A DNA stretch of 64,000 nt from assembly GCA_963757125.1 (NCBI GenBank), contig CAVWQP010000009.1, forward strand, positions 682,001 through 746,000. The letters run 5' to 3'. How positions within the stretch are numbered: position 1 is the first letter of the stretch; the number at the start of each line of letters is the position of its first letter. The stretch comes from CAVVSD01 sp963757125. Lineage in GTDB: Bacteria > Actinomycetota > Thermoleophilia > Solirubrobacterales > Solirubrobacteraceae. Both the position numbers and the translations under genes were made by a program. The notes beneath the pieces are model-generated. The model was given only the letters and a program-made list of their open reading frames with translations. It had not been told where the DNA came from and made no database searches. Of this stretch, positions 23,856-32,323 are shown in pieces.

Positions 23856-24065
23856 GTGTGTGTGACCGCGACCGATGCACGCGAGCTGCTGCTGCGCCTG
23901 ACTGCGGAGCGCTACGACGCCCACGACGTGGGCCTGGGGGAGAACCTCCCCTTCATGGCCGATCTCGAGGCCGACATCGTCGAGTGCCGGGACGCCGTCG
24001 TGCTGCTCTCGGTGCTCGAGATCGCGGTCCTGCGCGCCCAGATCGAGGCGCCCTTGCTGGGCTGA
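23856..24065 (+). CDS. small helical hypothetical protein upstream of imuB
   Basis: 69 residues: TATDARELLLRLTAERYDAH, then MADLEADIVECRDAVVLLSV and LEIAVLRAQIEAPLLG. Mainly amphipathic helices with a coiled-coil-like heptad spacing in the second half. The start lies in a GTGTGTGTG stretch, so the exact first codon is uncertain. It ends 55 bases before the SOS box of imuB and is therefore not part of the SOS transcript. No recognised family. Confidence 0.5.
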   Translation: MCVTATDARELLLRLTAERYDAHDVGLGENLPFMADLEADIVECRDAVVLLSVLEIAVLRAQIEAPLLG

Positions 24066-24119
24066 GCAGGGGTTTCCGAGAGGGCGCTCCGACGCCCTTC
24101 CATCCATCCGCCGACGATG

Positions 24120-24133
24120 CGAACATGTGTTCG
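24120..24133. promoter_or_regulatory. LexA-binding SOS box of imuB
   Basis: CGAACATGTGTTCG, a perfect actinobacterial SOS box. It ends three bases before the ATG at 24137 and even contains an in-frame ATG (24125). The promoter must overlap the start codon region, implying a very short leader or a leaderless mRNA. Confidence 0.9.
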
Positions 24134-24136
24134 GTC

Positions 24137-25324
24137 ATGATCGTCTGCGTCCTGCTTCCACGCTTCGAGCTCGCGATCGCCGCCGGCGGCCGCCGGGCCC
24201 TGCTCGGGGACCCTGCGGCACTCGCGCCTGAGCCCGGTCGCGAGCAGCTCGTGGGGGAGGTCTCCCCGGCCGCCGAGGCCTTCGGCATCCATCCCGGCAT
24301 GCGGATGGGCGAGGCCCTCGCCCGCTGCCCGGCGCTGCATCTCGTCCCGCCCGATCCGGTCGGCGTCGCCGACGCATGGGAGGGCGTGCTCGCCCGGCTC
24401 GAGGGCATCGGCGCGCGGGTGGAGCCCATCCGTCCCGGCGAGGCGTGCTTCGACGCGACGGGCCTGCGCAGGCTGCACGGCGGGCACATCGACGGTGTCG
24501 TCGCCGCGGTGCGCGCGGCCCTCGCGGGGGCCGACGCAGGGACGCCGCGCATCGGCCTGGGGCCGTCGCGGTTCGCCGCGATGGCCGCCGCCGAGCAGGC
24601 CCGCACGCGCCGTCCCGGGCAGGTCACGGGGGCGTCCGATCTCGCGCGCATGCCCGTCGCGCTGCTGCGCAGGAGGGAGACGACGGCGGCCCTCCCGGAG
24701 CCGCTCGAGCGCCTCGGCATCGGCACGCTCGGGCAGGTCGCGAAGCTGAAGCGCGCCGCGTTGGGGGATCGCTTCGGCGTCGCCGGGCTCGTCGCCCACG
24801 ATCTCGCTCGGGGCCGCGACACGCCGCTGCGCCCGCGCAGGGTGGGGGAGGCGCTCGAGGAGTCCCTCGAGCTGCCCGAGTCGGCGTCGGGTCCGCAGCT
24901 CGAGCGGGCGCTCGCCCTGCTCATCGACCGTCTGCTGGCCCGCAGCGAGCGCGATGGGCGCACGGTGCGGGTCGCGATCATGGCGGCGCGGCTCGTCGAG
25001 GGCGGCACGTGGCGCGAGCGGGTCGTCTTCCGCGAGCCGACCGCCGACGCCGCGCGCATGCGGCTGGTGCTCGCCTCCCGGTTGGCGACGCTGCCCGCCC
25101 CGGCGGAGACGCTGCGGCTGGCGGCCGAGCGCTTCGGGGCCGGGCACACGCAGGGCGATGCGCTGTTCGAGGACGGCGCCGAGGAGCGCAGGGGCCGCCT
25201 GCGCGAGGCGATCCGGCAGTCGCGCGCGGCGGCCGGGCCGGGCGCCGCGCTGCGGGTGCTCGAGGTCGATCCGGGCTCGCGGGTGCCCGAGCGGCGCGCC
25301 GTGCTCACCCCGTTCCAGCCATGA
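24137..25324 (+). CDS. imuB: ImuB-like, catalytically dead Y-family polymerase
   Basis: 395 residues. The domain order is that of Y-family polymerases: palm/fingers (about 1-160), thumb with a helix-hairpin-helix (LERLGIGTLGQVAKLKRAAL), and little finger (about 235-360). The catalytic Asp pairs of DinB are missing: the N-terminus reads VCVLLPRFELA instead of a DxD-like start, and the second site reads RPGEACFDATG instead of SIDEAYLD. This is the signature of ImuB, which bridges the beta clamp and DnaE2 during mutagenic bypass. The SOS box just upstream makes it damage-inducible. It overlaps the downstream small gene by four bases. No imuA-like gene precedes it. Confidence 0.88.
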   Translation: MIVCVLLPRFELAIAAGGRRALLGDPAALAPEPGREQLVGEVSPAAEAFGIHPGMRMGEALARCPALHLVPPDPVGVADAWEGVLARLEGIGARVEPIRPGEACFDATGLRRLHGGHIDGVVAAVRAALAGADAGTPRIGLGPSRFAAMAAAEQARTRRPGQVTGASDLARMPVALLRRRETTAALPEPLERLGIGTLGQVAKLKRAALGDRFGVAGLVAHDLARGRDTPLRPRRVGEALEESLELPESASGPQLERALALLIDRLLARSERDGRTVRVAIMAARLVEGGTWRERVVFREPTADAARMRLVLASRLATLPAPAETLRLAAERFGAGHTQGDALFEDGAEERRGRLREAIRQSRAAAGPGAALRVLEVDPGSRVPERRAVLTPFQP

Positions 25325-25563
25325 GCATGCGCCGCCTGGGGGAGCCCCGCTCCGCCGCGGTGGTCGCGGGCGCGGGCGGGCGCCCGAGCCGCGTCGAGGG
25401 TCGCGAGATCGACGCCGTGCGCGAGTCCTGGCTGGTGGAGGACCGGTGGTGGACGGGGCGCCCCGTGCGCCGCCGCTACTGGGAGGTGGTCACGACCTGC
25501 GGGCGCAACGTCGTGGTCTTCCACGAGCTGGAGGGCGGGGGGTGGTTCCTGCAACGCGGCTAG
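25321..25563 (+). CDS. small protein coupled to imuB, DUF6504-like
   Basis: 80 residues. After a basic N-terminus the conserved part reads IDAVRESWLVEDRWWTGRPV, RRYWEVVTTCGRNVVVFHEL and EGGGWFLQRG: a small, Trp-rich beta protein. Proteins like this are encoded next to imuB and dnaE2 in many actinobacteria. The ATGA overlap means it is translated with ImuB under SOS control, so it is a good candidate for an accessory factor of the mutasome, perhaps replacing ImuA. No biochemical role is known to me. Confidence 0.7.
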   Translation: MSMRRLGEPRSAAVVAGAGGRPSRVEGREIDAVRESWLVEDRWWTGRPVRRRYWEVVTTCGRNVVVFHELEGGGWFLQRG

Positions 25564-25637
25564 GGGGATGGTTGGTGGCGTGGCCCTCGCGCCCGGCTGG
25601 AGGTACCCCAGTCGCCGGATCCCGCCCGGCCACGGCA

Positions 25638-26369
25638 TCAGCCACCCCTGAACTCCGTCGCCACGATCCGCTCGCCGTGGACCCCGTCCGCCGCGGGGCC
25701 GGCGAGCCACACGATCGGCGGTCCCATCACGGCCGGGTCCAGCAGCCCGGCGCGCAGATCCTCGGAGACGCCCTCGGGGATCATCCCGGTCTCCGTCGCG
25801 CCGCCGGGCAGGAGGATGTTGAGCGTCACCGGGCTGCCCTCGAGGTCGGCGGCCATCACACGGGCGAGCGCCTCGACCCCCGCGCCGGACGGGCCGTAGG
25901 GGGCGAACCCGGCACGGGTCATCGTCGACTCGTTCATCGAGATCACCACCACCCGGCCGCCGCCCGCGGCCAGCATGCGCGGCACGACCTCGCGTGCGAC
26001 GAGGAAGGTCCCCATGATCTTCGTCGCCACGACGTCGTGGAACGCCTCCGGCGCGGCCTTCCAGAACGGCTGGGGATCGGTGAGGAAGTCGGCGTTCACC
26101 GTGCGCTGGCCGATGCCCGCGTTGCACACGAGCAGGTCGACGGCACCGACGGCGTCCACTGCCTCTCGGATCGACTCCGGGTCGCGGACGTCGAGAGCGA
26201 ACCCGGCCGCGCCGCCGCCCAGCTCCGCCGTCACGGCCTCGGCGCGCGCCCGGTCGCGCCCGGTCACCGCCACCTCTGCGCCTGCTTGCACCAGCGCCTC
26301 CGCCATCGCGCGTCCGAGGCCGCTCGTCGCCCCCGTGACGAGCGCCCGCCTGCCCTCGAGATCGGTCAC
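25638..26369 (-). CDS. short-chain dehydrogenase/reductase
   Basis: 243 residues from a GTG at 26369. The nucleotide-binding motif is TGATSGLGRAM and the middle motif CNAGIG. The catalytic Ser/Tyr positions are altered: VVISMNESTM keeps a Ser, and YGPSGAG has Tyr with Gly where the Lys of YxxxK is expected, so catalysis may be impaired or rely on other residues. The C-terminus has ILLPGGATETGMIPEG, typical of SDRs acting on larger substrates. It is encoded downstream of the TetR gene in the same direction, 59 bases away, but nothing ties it to a pathway. Confidence 0.8.
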   Translation of the reverse strand: MTDLEGRRALVTGATSGLGRAMAEALVQAGAEVAVTGRDRARAEAVTAELGGGAAGFALDVRDPESIREAVDAVGAVDLLVCNAGIGQRTVNADFLTDPQPFWKAAPEAFHDVVATKIMGTFLVAREVVPRMLAAGGGRVVVISMNESTMTRAGFAPYGPSGAGVEALARVMAADLEGSPVTLNILLPGGATETGMIPEGVSEDLRAGLLDPAVMGPPIVWLAGPAADGVHGERIVATEFRGG

Positions 26370-26428
26370 CCCGTGAGCGTAGGTCGTCGAAGGCCCAGAG
26401 CCCGTGGCGGAGGCAGCCTGACGGCGGC

Positions 26429-27403
26429 CTAACGGCCGCGACGGCGCGCGCGCTGGGATGCCTGGCGCGCGCGCCGCTCGGCCTGGCGCTCCGCGCGTTC
26501 CTCGCGCTGCGCCTCGAGGTGGGCGTCGCGCTCCGCGCGCTCGCGCTCCATCTGCGCGGCGCGCATCGCGCGCCAGGCGCCGCGGGCCTCGCGGACAGCG
26601 CCGGCGATCTCCTTGCGCGCGTCGTTCATGGCACGCGCCGCCCCGGCGATCTGCCGTCCCTGCCCCACGACGTGCAGCGCCAGGAGCCCCGTCTCCAGGA
26701 CCCGGGCGGCGCGTGCGACGTCGCCTCGCACCGCCTCCTGGAGCGCCTCTCCGGCCAGGCCTTCGTCGATGCGGCGGCTCATGCAGGACTCGCGCACCTC
26801 CCAGAGCCCCATGAGGGAGTGGGCGACGATCAATGGCTCGGGGTCGCGGGGGTCGAGCTCGAGCTCCTGCGCGAGCTGGGTGGCGATCGCGCCGATGATG
26901 CGGCTCGTCATCGCGCGGCCGGCTGCGACGAGCTCGGGCGTCGAGGTCACGAGGTCGTCGAAAGCGCTGAGCATCCAGATCGCCTCGGGCGGGACGTCGC
27001 CGTAGCGCAGGCCCTCGTCGTGCATGTAGGTGACGAGCGCCTGGACGGGCGAGGTCGTCGCCCCGCGGTCGCGCAGCGCGCCGATGATGTCGGCGGTGAT
27101 CTCCTCCTCGCGGTCGAAGACCAGCGACTCCTTCGTCGGGAAGTAGTTGTAGACCGTCTTCTCGGAGACCCCGACGGTCTCGGCGACGTCGGCGATCCGG
27201 ACGTTGTCGTAGCCGCGCTGCGCGAACATCCAGGTCGCGGTGTCGGAGATCTGCTGGCGCGTCATGCGCTTCTTGTGCTCGCGCAGACCCTCGCCCGGTC
27301 GCCGCGTGAGCTGGATCTCGCGCATCTCGCGCATCCACGTCGCGGCGGCGTCGTACGCACCGGGCGCGGGGAGGGGAGACCGTGGGAGCTCGCGAGGCGC
27401 CAC
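26429..27403 (-). CDS. TetR-family regulator with long basic C-terminal tail
   Basis: 324 residues from a GTG at 27403. The HTH is at about 46-92 (TRQQISDTATWMFAQRGYDN, IADVAETVGVSEKTVYNYFP). The ligand-binding domain runs to about 235. The last 90 residues are an unusual Arg/Glu/Ala-rich helix (RAAQMERERAERDAHLEAQR and so on, ending RARRRGR), probably a coiled coil or nucleic-acid-contacting tail not seen in ordinary TetR proteins. It is divergent from the DrrAB-type exporter genes at 27464, which it probably represses. The 60-base gap is AT-rich with two TTTACGG repeats. Confidence 0.85.
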   Translation of the reverse strand: MAPRELPRSPLPAPGAYDAAATWMREMREIQLTRRPGEGLREHKKRMTRQQISDTATWMFAQRGYDNVRIADVAETVGVSEKTVYNYFPTKESLVFDREEEITADIIGALRDRGATTSPVQALVTYMHDEGLRYGDVPPEAIWMLSAFDDLVTSTPELVAAGRAMTSRIIGAIATQLAQELELDPRDPEPLIVAHSLMGLWEVRESCMSRRIDEGLAGEALQEAVRGDVARAARVLETGLLALHVVGQGRQIAGAARAMNDARKEIAGAVREARGAWRAMRAAQMERERAERDAHLEAQREERAERQAERRARQASQRARRRGR

Positions 27404-27463
27404 AGGACGATCCTAGCAATTTTACGGTTGCAGAATATTTACGGCGACTGTACGTTTGTTCGC

Positions 27464-28456
27464 ATGGCCTCCTCCTCCCACGTCCCCGCCATCGAGACTC
27501 GAGGGCTGACGAAGCGCTACGGCGACGTCGTCGCCGTCGACCGCCTGGACCTCGTCGTCCCGACCGGCTCCGTCGTCGCGCTCCTCGGTCCCAACGGCGC
27601 CGGGAAGACCACCACGGTGCGGATGATCGCCACGCTCGTCCGGCCGACGTCGGGCACCGCGACGGTCGGCGGCCGCGACGTCGTCGCCGAGGGCGACGCG
27701 GTGCGCCGGCAGATCTCGCTCACCGGCCAGTTCGCCGCGCTCGACCCGAACCTCACGGGCCGAGAGAACCTCCGCCTCGTCGCCGCGCTGCGCGGTCACG
27801 ACCGGGCGACCGCCCGCCGTGTGGCCGACGCGCTCGTCGAGCGCTTCGACGGCGCCGAGTTCGCCGACCGCACGATCGGCAAGGTCTCCGGCGGCCAGCG
27901 GCGCCGCATGGATCTCGCCGCAGGCCTCGTCCACCAGCCGTCGCTGCTCGTCCTCGACGAGCCGACGACCGGGCTCGACCCACGCAGCCGGCAGATCGTC
28001 TGGGGCACGGTGCGCGAGCTCGTGGCCGACGGCGTGACGCTGCTCCTCACGACGCAGCAGCTCGACGAGGCGGACGCGCTCGCCGACCGCATCGTCCTCA
28101 TCGACCACGGCCGCCAGGTCGCGGCGGGGACGGCCGCGGAGCTCAAGCGCACCGTCGGCGCGCAGCGCATCGACGTCGTCGCCGTGGACGCCGCGGGCCT
28201 GGAGACGCTGCGCAGCCGGCTCAGCGAGCGCTACGAGGTGAGCGTCTCGCCCGAGCTGCGGATGCTGTCGATCCCCGCGCCCGGGGAGGTCGACGACCTC
28301 GCCGGCGTCACCGAGGCGGTGGCCGCCACCGGCGTGCCCGTCGACGAGCTCGCCCTGCGCCGTCCCAGCCTGGACGACGCGTTCCTCGCGCTCACCGGCC
28401 GCCCGCCCGCGCGCGACGAGGCCGACGAACCAGTTCCCGCGGCCGAGGCCGCCTGA
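27464..28456 (+). CDS. DrrA-like ABC exporter ATP-binding protein
   Basis: 330 residues. Walker A GPNGAGKTT, signature VSGGQRRRMDLAAGL, Walker B LLVLDEPTTGLDP and the H-loop region (LTTQQLDEADALADR) are intact. The C-terminal 90 residues form the extra domain of the DrrA family, which exports drugs, lipids or glycolipids. The permease gene follows 14 bases after the stop, and a divergent TetR regulator lies upstream: the standard layout for a drug-inducible efflux pump. Confidence 0.92.
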   Translation: MASSSHVPAIETRGLTKRYGDVVAVDRLDLVVPTGSVVALLGPNGAGKTTTVRMIATLVRPTSGTATVGGRDVVAEGDAVRRQISLTGQFAALDPNLTGRENLRLVAALRGHDRATARRVADALVERFDGAEFADRTIGKVSGGQRRRMDLAAGLVHQPSLLVLDEPTTGLDPRSRQIVWGTVRELVADGVTLLLTTQQLDEADALADRIVLIDHGRQVAAGTAAELKRTVGAQRIDVVAVDAAGLETLRSRLSERYEVSVSPELRMLSIPAPGEVDDLAGVTEAVAATGVPVDELALRRPSLDDAFLALTGRPPARDEADEPVPAAEAA

Positions 28457-28470
28457 CCCGGAGTCACATC

Positions 28471-29286
28471 ATGCAACTCGCCTCACCCACGCGTCCCGGC
28501 GTCGCCCGGGAGGTGCGCGAGACGCTGCTCCTCGCCGGTCGCAGCCTGCGGACCATCCCGCGCGTCCCCGAGCGCCTGCTCGACGTGACGATCCAGCCGG
28601 TCGTCTTCATCGTGCTCTTCCTCTACGTCCTCGGCTCGGCCGTGCACGTGCCGGGGATGAGCTACACCGACTTCCTCCTGCCCGGCGTCATCGCCCAGCA
28701 GATCGCCTTCTCCGTCATCGGCGCGGGCACGGCCACGGCCGTCGACATGCACGAGGGCGTCGTCGACCGGTTCCGGTCGCTGCCCATCGCCCGCCTGTCG
28801 GTGCTGACGGGGCAGGTGCTCGGCCAGTTCTGCGAGGCCCTGCTCGGCGTCATCGTCGTCGCGGGGCTCGGGTTCGCGCTGGGCTGGAGCCCGGACATGA
28901 GCTTCGGCGACGTGGTCGTCGCGATCACGCTCGTGCTCTTCACGCTGTTCGCCTTCATGTGGGCCGGGATCGTGCTCGGCCTGTCGTTCCGCTCGCCGGA
29001 CGCGGTCCAGGGCGTCGGGTTCACGATCATGCTGCCGCTGACGTTCATGGCCGGCACGTTCGTCCCGATCGCAGGCATGGCGCTCGTGCCGCGGACGATC
29101 GCGGAGTGGAACCCGATCTCGCCGCTCGTCGCCGCGTTGCGCGAGCTGACGGGAGGACCGCACAGCGCCGGCGGGTCGTGGCCGCTGGACCACCCGATCG
29201 CAGGCGCGTTCATGTGGTCGACGATCCTGCTGGTGGTCTGCATCCCGGTCGCGCTCGCGCGGTTCCGGAAGCTCACGGACGGCTAG
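28471..29286 (+). CDS. DrrB-like ABC-2 type exporter permease
   Basis: 271 residues with six hydrophobic helices of the ABC-2 fold (VVFIVLFLYVLGSAV, GVIAQQIAFSVIGAGTA, LLGVIVVAGLGFALGW, VVVAITLVLFTLFAFMWAG, LPLTFMAGTFVPIAGM and a last one near the C-terminus). The short DxFRSLPIAR-type motif (VVDRFRSLPIARLSVL) links it to the ATPase in front. The two proteins should form a homodimeric efflux pump in the cytoplasmic membrane. Co-transcribed with 27464-28456. Confidence 0.9.
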   Translation: MQLASPTRPGVAREVRETLLLAGRSLRTIPRVPERLLDVTIQPVVFIVLFLYVLGSAVHVPGMSYTDFLLPGVIAQQIAFSVIGAGTATAVDMHEGVVDRFRSLPIARLSVLTGQVLGQFCEALLGVIVVAGLGFALGWSPDMSFGDVVVAITLVLFTLFAFMWAGIVLGLSFRSPDAVQGVGFTIMLPLTFMAGTFVPIAGMALVPRTIAEWNPISPLVAALRELTGGPHSAGGSWPLDHPIAGAFMWSTILLVVCIPVALARFRKLTDG

Positions 29287-29296
29287 CGTCCGGCGC

Positions 29297-29770
29297 ATGA
29301 CGAAGCTGCCGCTGGAGGACCGGGCCGAGATCGAGGATCTCTACGCCCGCTACATGTGGGCCCTCGACACGGGCGACTCGGGAGGCTACGCCGCGTGCTT
29401 CACGCCCGACGCGCTCGTGTTCGAGGTGCAGCCCGACGGCTCGGTCACCAGCGGCCGCGCGTTGGCCTTCGTCGAGGAGGGCTACCACCAGGACCCGCAC
29501 TTCGTGGGCCATCAGCACCGCCACGACAACCTCGTCTACGCGCCGGATCCCCAGGGTCGCGCCGACCACTGGGAGATCCGCGCGTACGTCTTCGCGACCT
29601 ACGCGCAGCGCAACGGCCCGGAGGCGACGGAGCACCCGTCAGCCGCGACCACCTGGGCCGGTCACTACGTGGACACGGTCGCGAAGGTCGACGGCGAGTG
29701 GCTCTTCATCGAGCGCAACATCGCGCCGTGGACCGGCGAGCGCGGCGCTCGCCTCGAGGAGCGGATGTAG
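29297..29770 (+). CDS. SnoaL-like / NTF2-fold protein
   Basis: 157 residues in a cone-shaped alpha+beta pattern: LEDRAEIEDLYARYMWALDT and YAACFTPDALVFEVQPDG at the start, HRHDNLVYAPDP in the middle, and a terminal strand VDGEWLFIERNIAPW. These residues fit SnoaL_4-type polyketide-cyclase or dehydratase-like domains. It starts ten bases after the permease gene and may be in the same transcript, suggesting a link to the exported compound. Actual activity cannot be assigned. Confidence 0.8.
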   Translation: MTKLPLEDRAEIEDLYARYMWALDTGDSGGYAACFTPDALVFEVQPDGSVTSGRALAFVEEGYHQDPHFVGHQHRHDNLVYAPDPQGRADHWEIRAYVFATYAQRNGPEATEHPSAATTWAGHYVDTVAKVDGEWLFIERNIAPWTGERGARLEERM

Positions 29771-29777
29771 CCCGCCG

Positions 29778-30959
29778 CTAGGCCTGGGCCGCGATCCATG
29801 AGGTGATGCGGTCCGGCACGTCGGCCAGCTCCTCCGACGCGCCGCCGAACGAGAAGCGCACGAAGTCCCGGCCCGAGTCGCCGAACCCGCTGCCCCCGAG
29901 GCAGGCGATGCCGACCTCGTCGAGCAGCCGGGCGGCGACGGTGTCGCCGTCCATCCCGGTGTCGGCCACGGACGCGTAGGCGTAGAACGCCCCGGTCGGC
30001 ATCAGGCACCGGAACCCGGGCACGGCCTGCAGCCGCGGCACGAAGCGGTCGCGCCGCGCGCGCAGCTCCTCGCGCATCCCGAGCGCCGCCGACTGGTCGC
30101 CCAGCAACGCCTCGATGAGCGCGTACTGGATGAACGCCGCGGTGCACGACACGGAGTTGACGACGAGCCGCTCGATCGCGGGCTTGATCGCCGGCGGCAT
30201 GATCCCCCAGCCCGCGCGCCAACCGGTCATCGCGTACGTCTTGGACAGGCCGTCGAGCACGATCGTCCGCTCCATCATCCCGTCGACCTCGGCGATCGAC
30301 GCCGGCGGCTCGTCGAGGAACGACAGCCCTCGATAGACCTCGTCGGTGAGCACCATGCAGCCGGGGTGACGCATGATCACCTCGGCGATGCGCTCGAGGT
30401 CCGCGCGCGGGAGCGTGCTGCCCGTCGGATTGCCCGGGCTGTTGATGATCACGAGCTTCGTCCTCGGGGTGATGAGCTCCTCGAGGTGCGCCGGGTCGAG
30501 GCGGTAGTCGTCGTCGATGGGCAGCACGTACGGCACGGCGGTGCCGCCGGCGAACTCCACCATCGACCGGTAGATCGGGAAGCTCGGATCCGGCAGGACG
30601 ACCTCGTCGCCCTGGCCGACGAGCGCGAGGATCGCGAAGAACATGATCGGCTTCGCGCCGGGCGTGATGACGACCTGATCGGGGTCCGCCGGCACGCCGC
30701 GTGTGGCGGTGAAGACGTCGGCGATCGCCGCGCGCGCCTCCGGGATGCCCGCCGACTGCACGTAGTGCGTGTGGCCCTCGCGGAGCGCCTTGACCGCAGC
30801 GTCGACGACGTTCGGTGGGGTGTCGAAGCCGGGCTCGCCGATCTCGAGGTGCACGACGCTGCGCCCGGTCGCCTCCAGCGCGCGTGCGCGGGCGAGGACC
30901 TCGAAGGCGGTCTCCGTTCCGAGGCGCGACATCCGGTTGGCGAGATCGACGGTCTGCAT
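29778..30959 (-). CDS. class I/II pyridoxal-phosphate aminotransferase
   Basis: 393 residues from the ATG at 30959. The PLP-binding Lys is in LDGLSKTYAMTGWRAGW; substrate and cofactor residues appear in INSPGNPTGS, LTDEVYRGLSF and the final RFSFGG. The N-terminal HLEIGEPGFDTPP motif fits the aspartate/alanine/aromatic aminotransferase branch. Neighbours give no hint of the pathway. The gene ends eight bases from the convergent SnoaL-like gene. Confidence 0.92.
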   Translation of the reverse strand: MQTVDLANRMSRLGTETAFEVLARARALEATGRSVVHLEIGEPGFDTPPNVVDAAVKALREGHTHYVQSAGIPEARAAIADVFTATRGVPADPDQVVITPGAKPIMFFAILALVGQGDEVVLPDPSFPIYRSMVEFAGGTAVPYVLPIDDDYRLDPAHLEELITPRTKLVIINSPGNPTGSTLPRADLERIAEVIMRHPGCMVLTDEVYRGLSFLDEPPASIAEVDGMMERTIVLDGLSKTYAMTGWRAGWGIMPPAIKPAIERLVVNSVSCTAAFIQYALIEALLGDQSAALGMREELRARRDRFVPRLQAVPGFRCLMPTGAFYAYASVADTGMDGDTVAARLLDEVGIACLGGSGFGDSGRDFVRFSFGGASEELADVPDRITSWIAAQA

Positions 30960-31061
30960 GGCGGGCATGCTAGTGACGGCCGCCGGGGGGAGCCTGTCGT
31001 TGTTGCACTTCTGTGACACCTGCGTCTGGTTCCGTCACAGCGCACCGTCGAGGCTCGTCCC

Positions 31062-32291
31062 ATGCCGAGCACTCGCTCCCAGCGCGGCCAGGGAACGGTC
31101 GAGTACGTCGCGATCATCGCGCTCGTCGCGCTCGTGCTCGCGGCGGCCGTCGCGGGCGCGGCCGGCCTCGGGCCTGGGATCGGCAACGCCGTCGTCGGCC
31201 AGGTCCGGCACGCGCTGTGCATCGTCGCGGGGCGCGCGTGCGAGGAGCAGGTCGCGGAGCGGCCCTGCGTCGTGCGCACGGCGCGCGACGAGCGGCGTGA
31301 GTCGGTGTCGCTCGGCTTCGTCCAGCTCGGCGCGGGCCGCGTCGTGCTGCGCGAGCGCCTGTCGGACGGCACGCTGCGGCTCACGGTCCTGCACCGCGGA
31401 CGGGCCGGGGTGACCGCCGGCTTCGGGTCGAGCACACGCGTGCGCGTGGGCGGCGTCGATGTGGACGTCGGCGCGCATGCTCAAGGGACGGTCGCGGGGC
31501 TCGTCGGCGGCGGCCAGGTCTTCGAGGTCCGCACAGCAGCGGAGGCCGACGCGATCGTGCGACGCCTGCGAGCCGACGGATCGCCGACGCTCGACGCCGT
31601 ACGCCGGCTCGTCCGGCGGGGCGGGAAGACGCCGGCGGCGGACGCGACGCTCGCCGAGGGTGGGTTCGACGCGGGCGTCGACTTCGAGCTGTCGGCGGGC
31701 GAGGCCAAGGCCGGCGCGAGCGGCGGGGGCGAGAACGTGCTCGGCCGCCGCGTGGATCGGCGAACGGGGCAGACGACGTGGTACCTGCGCCTGGATCGCG
31801 AGCTGCCCGTGTTCGCCGACGCGATGCTGGGGGACGCGTCCGGCGAGCTGGACGGGGACGCGCTGCTCTCCGTGACGATGGATCGCGACGGGCATCCCAC
31901 GGAGCTGGCGGCGCTCGTCGGCGGGCATGCGCAGGCGGGCGCGTCGGTGCAGACCGGCGCGAGCGTCGCCACCGGAACTTCCCGGTGGGAGGCCGAGGCG
32001 CGCGTCGGCCTCGACGATCCTGAGGTCGCGGCTGCGCTGCGCGCGTGGCGCGGCTCACCGGCGTCGGGCGAGGCGGTCCTCGCCCTGGGCAGGGCGCTGC
32101 GCGACCGCGCCAGGATCGACGTCCGGCGCTACGCGCGGGAGGCGTCCTCCGACGGCGACGGCGTCGACGCCGGAATGGGGGTCCGCGCGGGCGTCGAATG
32201 GGGCCGCGACCGGGAGGCGACGCGCCTGCTCAGCGCGGTGACGCGACCGCCCGGAGGTCTGTGGGAGCGGCGTCTGGACTGCGCGGGGTGA
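31062..32291 (+). CDS. type IV prepilin-like (Flp/TadE-type) protein with large exported domain
   Basis: 409 residues. Residues 1-40 are a class III signal sequence: basic start, RGQGTVEYVAIIALVALVLA with the conserved Glu at +5 and a hydrophobic stalk, as in Flp pilins and TadE pseudopilins. The rest (about 45-409) is a unique domain rich in Val, Gly and Asp, with repeated beta-like segments (VRVGGVDVDVGAHAQ, AGVDFELSAGEAKAG, GGHAQAGASVQTGASVAT) and four cysteines. Normal Flp pilins are about 60 residues, so the appended domain is exceptional. No other tad genes are in view. Probably displayed on the surface by a pilus or secretion system elsewhere. Confidence 0.7.
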   Translation: MPSTRSQRGQGTVEYVAIIALVALVLAAAVAGAAGLGPGIGNAVVGQVRHALCIVAGRACEEQVAERPCVVRTARDERRESVSLGFVQLGAGRVVLRERLSDGTLRLTVLHRGRAGVTAGFGSSTRVRVGGVDVDVGAHAQGTVAGLVGGGQVFEVRTAAEADAIVRRLRADGSPTLDAVRRLVRRGGKTPAADATLAEGGFDAGVDFELSAGEAKAGASGGGENVLGRRVDRRTGQTTWYLRLDRELPVFADAMLGDASGELDGDALLSVTMDRDGHPTELAALVGGHAQAGASVQTGASVATGTSRWEAEARVGLDDPEVAAALRAWRGSPASGEAVLALGRALRDRARIDVRRYAREASSDGDGVDAGMGVRAGVEWGRDREATRLLSAVTRPPGGLWERRLDCAG

Positions 32292-32323
32292 TGTGATGCC
32301 GCGATGCGCGCCGGGCCCCGACC

